From Adiantum capillus-veneris (taxonomy: Eukaryota > Streptophyta > Polypodiopsida > Polypodiales > Pteridaceae), in assembly GCA_014529385.2 (NCBI GenBank), contig CM043960.1:76097910-76161909 (forward strand): a DNA stretch of 64,000 bases, given 5' to 3'. The notes beneath the pieces are model-generated. The model did not search any database, had not been told where the DNA came from, and saw only the letters and a program-made list of their open reading frames with translations. Within the stretch, counting starts at the first letter, position 1; each line of letters starts with the position of its first letter. Shown piece by piece: positions 36,152 to 48,300 of the stretch. Position numbers and translations under genes: made by a program.

Positions 36152-39100
36152 AAAGACCACCATAGAAACTAGGAAGCACTTGTCCTGGCATGGATTTACG
36201 TGGCACGCCAACCATTGCACTTGAGAAAAAGAGCTTCCCACTTCACCAATTGTTTCTTTAAAACCACAACTTCAAAGTGCACATACACCACAAAACATGC
36301 AAGCCTTCACCACTTACCCTATACCAAACTGCTTGCGGGCTTCCATATCATGTGGGAAATAGATTGTATCTTCCAAATCACAACTCCAAAAGGGATGCTT
36401 TCAAGCCTCAACAATTCTCTGCATTTTCTACAACAAAAGTTTTGAAGACACCAAATTTCAAATCTATGCACCATTATGTGCAGATTGGCACGAACAAGAT
36501 GCTGCCATAGCACGACTATACGTAGAGAAGGCTAGTCGAGGGCATCATTGTAAGACATGAATAAGACATGAAACAATTAATCATGCTCTAAAGAGAGAAT
36601 TTACTCCTATTTGTACACATCCGAGATGTACAAAGTGGTAACCTTTTTTGATAGCCTAAACTTTGTCATGTTGATAGTTGAAGGATCTCAGTGAGCCGGA
36701 TAAAATGTATTTGATTATCATAAAGAAGTGTAGAATTTCTCGTTGGGCAAAGGGTTCTGCCTCCTCTATAGCTATGGAGAAGTTTGCAAGAGGCTTAGTC
36801 ACTTTCGAAAACAATCTGCCGAAGAACGCATTCAAAACTTACCTGAAAATACTTCGAGAGAGAGAGGAGTTTCTACAAGATTTTACGGTGGAATTCTATA
36901 TGAATTTCTCCAGGAATTGATTTGAGGACTTGTGCATGTTGCAAAGACGCAAATTTAAGTAGATCGTATCAAAGGATTAAGCTTTGCTTCTTACGACAGA
37001 TAGCCGTCGAAAGTAATCTTTGAGAGTCTAATCTCATGTATTAATGAAGTTCTATACCACATTTTGATAAGACATAAGCTCTAATACCAAGATATGGACA
37101 CAACACTAGTGCAATCTAAAGCAAATACCTCTCTAGCAATACAAAGGGAGGCCCTTGAAGGTGGGTTTGGGACCCCATCTAGTGTCGTCTCTTCTCTCTC
37201 TCTCTAGCACTCTCTTGCATACTCACCCACAGTTTTGCATTACCACTCTCGTGTTTGGTCATTGCACATTCACTCTCGAAGTACAGAAGGCTCTCTCTTC
37301 TGCTAAGAAAAAGGAACCTTGAGCACCACTAATCACTCATCCTGAGCCATACACCATCATTCACTTTGGGTTCAGTTCAGTTAGTCTAGAAGAAGAAGTG
37401 ATCTGGCACTTTTTTGAGTCTGTTCGCAAACCGTGCATGTCTAGACACTTAGAGTAAATGCATATCCTCTGGTTGCACACAGCATGATCATCAGATTTCC
37501 ATCAGGATCCATTAAGAGCATTTTTACAGTGCATAGACCTATTTTCCCTATTTTTGAAATTTTTCACTTATTATTTTTAAGTGACTTTTGTTGGGAACTA
37601 AATAGGGCAATTTTGCTAAGTTTGTATATATAGGAACGGTTAGCGCTAGCACTTTCGGGCAGAAGAGGCAGCAAGAGCACCTTGCTCAACAGGCAACTTC
37701 TCAGCAGAACCCCATCAGAAGACCTAGCGTTTGCAAACTGCAACACCTAGTGTTTTTGCTCCACAACAGAAGGCTAGCGTTTTTGGACAAAACCTCAGAT
37801 CAGCCAGCGTTCTTGCTGTGGCAACCACCTGGCGACAAAACCACAGCAGACTCCCCAGCGTTAGCAGATTTCCACCGCAAGGACAAGGATCAACCCTAGC
37901 GTTTTGCATCTGCAAGGCACTTCAGCGTTTTTGCAAATCTTCGCCACGGAATCCCCACAAGCATCAGCGTTTTCAGTTTTCAGCAGTCAGACTCCACAGT
38001 AGAACCCCCGAACCTCGCAGATCTCACCTTCCCGCAGCAGTTCCTCGCCGCACGGTCAGATTCCGCAAGGTTGCTCGGAAAACGCAGATTTCAGCATCTG
38101 CGTTTTCAGCGCGTCGTCATCGCATCGTGGTCATCGACATAGAGTCAGAATTCAGCAGATAAAGATTTGCAGATTTCAGCCCTTAGCAGTTTCAGATTTC
38201 AACTGTTAGGTGCAGCGGAATGAATGTTTGCGCTTTTCTCAAGATGAGTGCTCCAAACTGTGCTCAAGGTTCCTTTTGTTCTTATGGAAGGGAGAGCCTT
38301 CCGTTCTTAATGAGAGACTGCTATGATCACAAACAAAGTGAATGGACACTGTGTGTGCAAGTGTATGAGACTGAGAGATAGAGAGAGAAGAGAGATACGA
38401 CACCAGAGACGTTGTAAAACCCTCCTCCAAAGGCCCCACTCTCGTCGGCGAGAGTGGTCTACTTATGATTGCACAATCTGGTACAAATGGTATGCATGAG
38501 ACTGATGCAAGTCTAGGCTATGTTGATGACGACGACGGGGATGACGAGGTCGACCTAAGGACTGAAATCTGCAATCTTGCTACTGCTGTCCAAAAACGCT
38601 ATGGGCTGAAATCTGCGACTAGTCCAAAAACACTGATTTGGGGGCTGTTTTCTGTGGGTCTTTGACGCTGAAAATCTGCAGGTTTAGGGCTGAAAACAGA
38701 GGTTCTTAAGGGCTGAAAACTGAGATTCTTACCGGGCTGAATCTGCTGGTCTTATTGCTGCTGAATATCGCTGCATACTGTGGCTGAAAAACGCTGCCAA
38801 CATGCAAAGGCTGAAATCTTCAAAAACGCTAGGTTGAGATGTCTATGCAAAAACGCTATGGTCTTCAAAATTGCTAGCTTGTTGGGGTCTTCTGGCGATG
38901 GCAAAACTGATGCAAAACGCTAGGATCTGGAACTTGTTGGCGATGGCTTGTGGAAGGAAAAACGCTAGGGGCTGAAGTTCTTCTTGCTTGGTGGGGGAAA
39001 GCGCCAAGGTCTTGTTGAGAAGTTGCCTGCTGAGCTTGGCTCCTGTTGCCTCTTCTGCCAATTAGTGCTAGTCTAGGTTTGCTTATATACAAACTTACTC

Positions 39101-42100
39101 AATTTGCCCTACCTACTTTCCAACAAAAGTCACTTAAAAATAATAAGTGAAAAATGTCAAAAATAGGAAAAATAGACTAAATGCATTGGAAAATTCCCCT
39201 GAAGGATTCTGATGGGAATGCTTATGATCATGTTGTGTGCAACCAGAGGATATGCATCTACACTAAGTGTCTGGGCATGCACGGTCTGCGAACAGACTCA
39301 CAAAAGTGCCAGATCACTTCTAAATCTAGACTGGCTGGACTGATTGAACCCTGATCGTGGTGTAGCTTGTCCACGGACACATAGGGTTGGATGTGTCACG
39401 TGACATCAGCCCATCTCGTTGTCGTCCTCATCGTCGTCGACTTCGTTGGCAAGTCCAACATTGTAGAGATTTATGCAATCATAAGTAGACCGCTCTCGCC
39501 ATCGAGAGTGGTGCCTTCGGAGGAGGGTTTGACAACTTCTTCGTGTCGTATTCTCTTCTCTCTCTATCTCTCAATCTCAGCACCTTCATTCACAGTGTTC
39601 ATCACTTTGTTTGTGTCCATTGCACTCTATCACTAAAGGAACGGAAGGCTCTCCCTTCCCGAAGTAAAAGAAACCCTTGAGCACAGTTCGGAGCGCTCAT
39701 CTTGAGCAAAGTTCAACATTCATTCTGCTGCACCTTACATTGTGACTAGAAAAAAGCGTGTGCAACAAGATTCTCCACTTACCAACACCTTTTGACAACG
39801 ATTCTTTATAAAGTGACACCACTACTTGTAAAGTGATACCCACTACCTTGCTCACCAATGCATTAGCTTGTTCCTCAAGCCACCTTGCCTCAATATATAA
39901 ACGGAACAACTCTTTGTTGTAAACCATCTCAAGTTGAGCTCACTATCTCAAGTAGAGTCCAGTCTCTTGTACCAGCTTCTTACATAAGCTCTATAACAAT
40001 CCACTACACTCATGTACTACATCTTTAATCTTTAGAAACGTAATACTTACCTTCCGCTTGCAATAGTCTTGTGTGCGTATCTTGGTGTGTGTCTGTGTGT
40101 GTCTATATATAAGGTTGATATCTTTTACATATCAGCATCGGCCTTCTCTCACTGATCCCATGAGGATATTGTCACGAGGACGGGCATCACGTGCCAAGGG
40201 AAAGGAACAGACTGAACAACTTTAAGCACTCCAAATAACAATTGAACTGAAAGAGATAGACGACACACGAGACGGGGAGTGGCGGAGTTCTACCCCGAGA
40301 GGGCACTAGCCCCAAACCTTGGCGCCCCTATCAGTATTTCTTTATATTGCTTGAACTCAAACAATGCCGGTACTCGTGCTCTGCAACTTCATGCAGAAGT
40401 GTGCCAAAGACTAAGCCCTTCGCACATATTTAAAGGCCCTTGGAGGCTTAGCCTATGAAAAGCAGTTAAATGGAAAGCTTCAAACTCAAAAGCATATGGT
40501 CCCAAAAGCACTAGTGTTCAAGAGCTACCTACGCGTCTTGCGGAAATCCGTACAGACTGCCACGTCAACAGTCAAACTTAATTTGTGGGTCTTCCGTACA
40601 AGTCGTCACGTTATCATCTTCTATGCTTTGTGTGTGTTTGTGTGTTGGTCCCACTTTAGTTTAATGGCTTTAGGTCCCCTAGGCCCCATTCGACGGGGTC
40701 ATGTAAGTTGGTGGGAACTCGTCTTTAAAAACAGGCCACTCGGCAAGACTTTGCAAGTTGGTAAAACTTCTTCTTCTTCTGCTGCTTCTTCACTTAGGGT
40801 TTAGGCGCCTCGGCCGGGATCTGCAGGTTGACTCCGTTCTTCAGTGGCTTGACATGTCAGCAGTTTGTGACATCCCCCCTTCTTTAAAGAAAGTAATCGT
40901 CCACGATTACAGCATATTTGCAAAACAACTCAAGTTAGCTCAAAAATGTCCAAGGGTCATTCTGAGGGACAATCAGTTTTCTCGATCCAGATTGGAGCTC
41001 TAGATCGTTGGCTTCCCAGAAAAATCTCATCCAAAAAGGAGTCTCACTCCACATCGGAGCTCTTGATATTTTGGCATAGTAAAATTACCCATCACACCCA
41101 GACCGCGTTGATCTCCAATAGGTGTCTTGATACACTAAAATTACATACCCAAGCAATCTCATCCAATTAGGAATATTCAATGGTTGACACATCACAATGC
41201 AACACAAATGCTCACATATGCATGTTACAAGAGACAACGAACAGCGCCGATGAGCACTCCCACGAGACAGACAGTCTACGGTATGAAGCTACTCAACTAC
41301 TACCTCATCACTCCCCCCACAAATAACCTAAGAAGGTCCGGGCCATGAGTTCGGAGGATTGGTACAACCAAACGCTCCCCAGACCGCAGCTTGCGTCGCT
41401 TGGAGGTTCAAGCATACAACCAAACTCTCCCCAGACATCTCGTCTACGTCGTTCTGATGTTCAGATGTCACGTGACACATCCAACCCTGTGTGTCCGTGG
41501 ACAAGCTACAGCATGACCAAGGTTCAGTTCAGTCAAGTCAGTCTAGAATAGGAAGTGATCTAGCACTTTTGTGAGTCTGTTCGCAGATCGTGCATGCCCA
41601 GATACTTAGAGTAGATGCATATCCTCGGGTTGCACACAGCATGATCATCAGATTTCCATCAGAACCCATCAGGAGCATTTTTACAATGCGTAGACCTATT
41701 TTGCCTATTTTTGACATTTTTCACTTATTATTTTTAAGTGACTTTTGTTGGAAAGTAGGTAGGGCAATTTTGCTAAGTTTGTATATAAGCAAACCTAGCG
41801 CTAGCACTTTCTGGCAGAAGAGGCAACAAGAGCACCTTGCTCAACAGGCAACTTCTTAGCAAGACACCCCATCTCAACAAGGCTAGTGTTTTTGCATTTG
41901 CAAGACACCCCATCTCAACAAGGACCTAGCGTTTTCACCTACAACCAGCCCGGCGTCTGTTGCACAGAAGATCAGTTTCTTAGCAAGACACCCCATCTCA
42001 ACAAGGACCTAGCGTTTTCACCTACAACCAGCCCGGTGTTTGTTGCACAGCAGATCAGCCCCGGCAGCAGCAAGACCCAACAAGAAGCCTAGCATTTTGT

Positions 42101-45100
42101 AGTTATAGGACATCCGGCAGCAGCAGGACCCTTTCCAGCCCTAGAGTTTTTGGTTTGCAGAACAACCCTAGCGTTTTTGCAAATCATCGCGACAGAATCA
42201 GCCATAAGACCAGCGTTTTCAGTTTTCAGCCTTTAGACACCACAGATCAAGTCCTGAACCTCACATATCTCACCTTCCAGCAGCAGATCCTCATCGCACG
42301 GTTAGATCCCGCAAAGTTCGCCTGAGAAACACAGATTTCAGCATTTGCGTTTTCAGCGCGTCGTCGTTGCATCGTCGTTGTCATCGTCATAGTCTTAGAG
42401 TCAGAATTCAACAGATAAAGATTTGCAGATTTCAGCCCTTAGCGTTTTCAGATTTCAGCTCGTCTCGTCGTCGTCCTCGTCGTCGGCAAGTCCAAGCATT
42501 GTAGAGATTTGTGCAATCATAAGTAGACCGCTCTTGCCATAGAGAGTGGGGCCTTCAGAGGAGGGTTTTACAACATCTCTACTGTCGTATTCTCTTCTCT
42601 CTATCTCTCAGTCTCATGCACCTTCATTCTCAGTGTCATTCACTTTGTTTGTGTCCATTGCACTCTCTCATTAAGAACGGAAGGCTCTCCCTTCCATAAG
42701 AACAAAAGGAACCTTGAGCACAGTTCGGAGCACTCATCTTGAGCAAAGTTCAAACATTCATTCCGCTGCACCTTACATTGGTATCACAGCTTTGGCAGTG
42801 TTCTGTATCACTCAAGGAAAGAACCACAAGAAATTTTTTTTGCTTGTTGCTGTCGCACGAATCCAAGTTCGCTTGGGCGTGTCGATTCCTAATCGTGTTT
42901 TGAAGAGTGACAAGAATCCCAGGAAAGAAGGGCTTGCCCAGCCTCCCCTTGTGACTCTTTTCATTCATTGAGAGAGGACCGTGCACTTAGCAGTCGGCCA
43001 ATCGACGTGACGTGGGAAAAAGCAACCTTGGTGTCAACGCAAGGCCACCAAGGGGTGCGCCCGCGGGAAAGAGAAGAACTCGGGTGAAGAGAAGATCCTT
43101 CTCTGTTCGCACCTCAACTGCAAGGGAACACCAGGGGAGCCTCGTGAGAGCCTTGGGATGCATGTACAGGCTTTTGGGCACCCAGCAGTGAAAAACAGAG
43201 AATTACAGCCCGCTGAATTTCTCTGACTGCTCACCAGAAAGCTTCTAGATAGCGAGGGAATCCGCCCTAGACAGGTACTTTTGAGCTAGAGGGGTTTTTG
43301 CGCCGTTATGCTGCCGAAATCAGGTCAAAAACCTGCGTTTTCAGCCCTCGCCAGGTTTGGACAGCTTTGTGAAAGCTTGTACTAAGTGGTCAGATCGTCT
43401 ACCTTAAATTGAATAAAGAAATACAGAAAGGGGCGCCAATCTTTGGGGCCTACAAGGTGGTGTCGGTCTCGTGTGTGCAGTGCCATTCTAGTCGCTGGAC
43501 GCATCTGTGTTCTCTTTCCTTCTCAGTGCTCTGTGTAAAGTTAACAGGTAATTGAAATTTTACCGCCCTCTACGTTGTACAGGCCGGTTATACTAATTGC
43601 CAAGTCAACCTGTCAGCGCAAACCCAAGCTTGTCCGTATACCCTTCTGCCACGTCAGTCTTTCCTCTGTCTCGGGCACTACTACCACATTATCATTTTGT
43701 GACACGCATGTGGAAATCCACGTTCTCTTTGTAATCAACTAGCTGAAGCGACAAATCAAGAACCATCTGACTCCATATATCCGTATCCTTGCCACGAGCC
43801 ATCTTCATGTGATACCCGAAGCAAGCCCCCTTCTTCACTGCATCAGCAACTGCAGCATTCTTGGCTTTCTTCTTCTCTTGAGAAGGTCTCAACGGGGATT
43901 TGGACCTTTGTTGAATCGAGGTCGCTTCCTCAAAGTGCCCTCGTCGGATTGGTGGTCTGAACTTCTTTTCTTCTCATAATTCGCTCCATTTATCATATAG
44001 AACGTCTTGGCCTTTTCCACAGCATCCTCGACGTCAGTCGAGGCTTTGTCTTTGATTAAGGCCCAACGGTAACCCTCATGTAATCCCAGCAGGTACATGT
44101 GCACAGCATGCGTGGAATCCACCTTGCAGAAGGTGAGCGTTTCCCTAAAGCTGTCGTGTATTTATCAAAAGTAAAGGCTCTTCATCAAAAGACTCTGCAA
44201 TTTTGCATAAGCTTTCAAAGAATCCATCTTAGCGAAATCCTGCTTGAATTTAACACAAAAATCAGTCCACATCGTAGGCTTCTCTGTCATGTCAAGCCAC
44301 CAGGTAAACGCCTTATTGCGCAGATAAAGAGGAATCATTTGAATCCTCCGTTCGTCATGCTCCCCATGGAGGTCAAAATATGTGGTCCACTGATGAGGAA
44401 GCCAATTATTTACGGCCAGTTCCGTACACTCCTCTTCCCCTAAGAAATTCGTAGTTTTGTATGGAATCGTGGCAGTAGGACCACCCGCCGAGCACCCAAC
44501 AGCAGCAATTGTTTCGCTCTCAAAAATACACATAGTCGTCGACTGCACCATATTTTCCAGAACAGCAAGAAGGGCATTAACGGCCCCTTCGAGAGAGGTC
44601 AAGCGAATGTTCGTCTGAACGTTCCCATTTTGCAGAGCGGAAATACTTTGGTTGAAGCTCTAGAAAGTGCCTGTGATCCATGTGTATAGAGCATGCATGA
44701 ACGGAATTTGAATGTTACCTTGCGCATTGTCAAACTACACATCCGAGTCGGAGGAATCTATGGCGAAATCTTGTGAAAACCTTGGAATTTCACGAGAAAA
44801 CGGGCCTTTTCTTTACTTTTCGATCGCCAAATGTTGAACTCTGAGGAAATCTACGAATCGGCATGAGCGTCTGGAGGCGAGTAGGTGATGGTGGTCGCGC
44901 GTGAGCGCGAGCGAGTGGAAGAGAGGAGTGTTGGGAGAGAAGCAGGAAACTCAAAACCAAGTTCTCTGTAAGTTTTGAAGTCTATGTAAGTGGGTTTTTT
45001 TTTTTATATAAAACCCAGATTTCATACTTACCTTAAAAAAAGGTCCTAACCACTTTTAAAAGAGGGAGACCCCAAAAACAAAACAACACGAATGGAACTC

Positions 45101-45348
45101 CTAGCATAAAGGAAAAGCAGACGAAGTCACACCCTTTGCGAACACGTGGAGAGAGAAGAGTCTGACGAGGCATGTGTCCATTTGTGCTCAACACGTGAAA
45201 GAGAGGCCACGCTGGCTCCAATGTTGCACAGCCTTCTACGTCAGCAAAACTTCTTCAACCTGTGTCTTCCCACGCTATAGCACGACTGTCTTCGCTCCAC
45301 ACTAGAAGCGACGGCAAAGGGAAGGCTCGTAGAGAGACGTTCAAGATC

Positions 45349-45382
<34 letters not shown>

Positions 45383-48300
45383 TTCACACAGAGGAAGAGG
45401 AGGTTACAGAGAAAGCTTAATAATCTAAAATCAGTGAAGTGATAAGAAATTCACTGATTTTCATCGAAAATCAGCAAAATTAATAAAAAAATCCTCTGAT
45501 TTTCAGCACTTCCACCTCCTAATTTGCCGACTTTTATAAAAAAATAGCAACACAGCATTAATTTTCACCTGCACACATGCTTACCAGAAGAAAAACAAGC
45601 GATTTCAACAATTTAACCATTAAAAATTACGCAAAATTGAGGTTATCAAACTCGAACCGATCCATAGGTGTGCAGGTGGTCCTTCTTGCAGCCAAGCCAG
45701 CTTTGATACCATGAAACGGACACACATGGAGGATCCCCTGGCTTCATGGACCGCCTACAAACACACGTCAGACGAACCACCCAACCATAGCCACCATCCA
45801 GTAGCACCCATGTGTTGGGGCCAGCATCCGAGGACGTAGACATGCACTTGTATCACCGTGCGTCCCATACCACCGGCCTCACCTCCTCGAGGTGACCTCG
45901 CACACTCCTAGCTAACCACTGGCACTCTGCCAGTGGGGGTCGATAACTACAAATGAGGCCTTGGCCTCCCTTTCATAATAATGGCCGGCCACACTGACCG
46001 GGTTCACACTACGTCCGCCCAAACACTGGACGCCCATCCCGACGGCATCTAGGCCTGTAAGTGGGACATAACAATGTGTCACGAGAGAGGACACATACCC
46101 GCAATACATATATACCGGAGACTGACTCTGTTTATAAAAAGGAGATGACCACTTTGTTGACTAAGATATTGCATTATACAGCAGCAGAGGCATACCCACA
46201 CACTCGGCCTGATCAAAGACGTCACAAATTGCTGACGTGTCAAGCCACTGAAGAACAGAGCCAACCCGAAGATCCCGGCCGATGGGCCTAAACCCTAAAA
46301 AGAAGCAACAGAAGAAGTAGAAGTTCCACCAACTTATGGGACCCCGTCTGATGGGGCTCAGAGGACCTAAAGGTATTAAAATAATGCAAGACCACACACA
46401 CCTGCGTAAAGGTTGATGTCGTGGCAAAGCTATACAAATTCTCCAAATTCGCATTGACATGATGACGTGGCAATTGTACAGATTTCCACAGTGTCCGGTA
46501 ACAGTGCCATGTGGCAGTTATACGGATTTCCGCAAAACGCGTTGCTTGCTTTTGGGTGCCAACTTTTGAGCCAGTTGCTTTTGAGTTTCAAGCTTTCCAT
46601 GTAACTGCTTTTGAAGGCCAAGGGCCTTTAAATATGTGGGCTCAGTCTCTGGCACTCTTTCGAGTGAAGGGGTAGAGCGCAAGTACTGGCATTGTACAAA
46701 GTTCAAGTAATATAAAGAAAAACCGAAAGGTGCGCCAAGATTGGGGGCCAGTACACTCTGGGGTGGAATTCCGCCACTCCGTGTCACGTGTGCTCTCTCT
46801 CTTTCAGTTCAGTTGTTGTTGAAGTGCTAAAAGTCTGTTCAATCTGTTCTTTTCTATTGGCACGTGGTGCTTGTCTCGTGATAGACGACATTCTGGGAGC
46901 AAGCCTCATAACAATGGGTATAACGAGGAGTGTAGAGAGACGAGAGCACAACTTCAGAGGGATCTTCTCCTAGGGGTCATCAATCAATCTCCCGACAACT
47001 TGTGTGACAAAAGAAGCGAGCATTCCCACTTCAAGAAATGGTACCATCTCCAACATGCTCTAAAAACATAGATTTGGTGCACCTCCTGCTGGCTAGATCT
47101 AGATCTGGTTCTGGATCTCGCATGAGAACTCTATCATTGCATGATCACAAGGTTTGTGTAATGCCGCCCTGAAGAACCGCTGCACCGAAGAGATGATGTC
47201 ACGAGGACGTGGCAACTGCTAACCTTGGACATACTTGACGGCTCGCTGCTGCTCCTGCGCGTTCCCCTCCCCCCCCCCCCCCCCCCCCCGCCTGCTCCAG
47301 CTCCCCCGCGCCATAGCCCCTCCCCCCGCCTTCGCCCTCGCGCTACCCCTGCCTGTGCGCTGCCTGCCTGCACCCAGCCTGCGTGCAGTCCAGCAAGGGC
47401 GCGGCCCCGCCCGCTGCCACCCCGCTTTTTCGCTGCCCGTTGCCCTCGTTGCTCGAGCCCCATTTCCTCACGCCCCCCCCCCCCCTCCGAAGGCCTCGTT
47501 TAAATTGTTTGGCAGAGGATTTTCAACTGGTTTCTCCTTGCCGAGCTCTCAAGTAGTAGCCTTCACGTCCGCCCTTCTCCTTCAGAGCAGCAGACACTAA
47601 TGGAGGCTCATGCTCCGCCCCAGAGGGACTCCTCCGAAGTCCCCTCGCCCGACTCCGCTGAGCCCACCATTCGACTTGCTCTTTCGCCGACAGAGCAAGC
47701 GAGCCTAGCCGCAGAGGTAGAGCGTCTGCAGGCGACCTCGGTCATTTGCAAGATTCTCGGCACCCGACCCAGCAGAGGAGAGCTGCGTGACCTTCTCCAG
47801 GCCCGCCTTCTTGTAGAGGTGGGCAAGATCTTGGATGTCCAGATTCTCGGACGGGGGTACTACCAAATTGAGTTCGAGACCTCCGAGATGGCTGCCAAGG
47901 TCATAGCTATGAGTCCACATCCGAGCATCACGCGCCCACTTTCGACAGTGGCGTCATGGTTTTGACCCGACTTCGGATGTGCTAGTAGAGGAGGCAGACA
48001 TCCCCATCTCAGTCTACTTTCCGGGTTTACGGAAGGAGTACCTACCACTTCTCTCCAGGATTGGCTTCGCCATCAGGACTGTCCTGGAGACACCTCGTAC
48101 AGCAGCATCAGTAGCTGCCAAGGCGGCTGGCATCCCCTCAGTTCGAGTTTTGATCAGAGATACCCACACGCTCCCGAGGGTCATCCTTCTGCCTCGGGTG
48201 AGTGGGGGTTGGTTTAGACAGAGTGTGGAGTACTCGGGTCTTCCGAACCAGTGCTTCATTTGCAGACAGATGGGCCACCTAGCGAAGGCCTGCCCACGGA

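Noticed and set aside
36319..36513. 64-aa minus-strand frame as the missing E2 exon
   Set aside because: It has no E2 residues. The true exon 3 was found at 60,248-60,332.
47225..47600. Pro/Ala-rich open frames at the LINE 5' end and across the C-run at 48.6 kb
   Set aside because: They are driven by C-rich untranslated sequence and homopolymers. The ORF1 start at 47,600 fits the family better.
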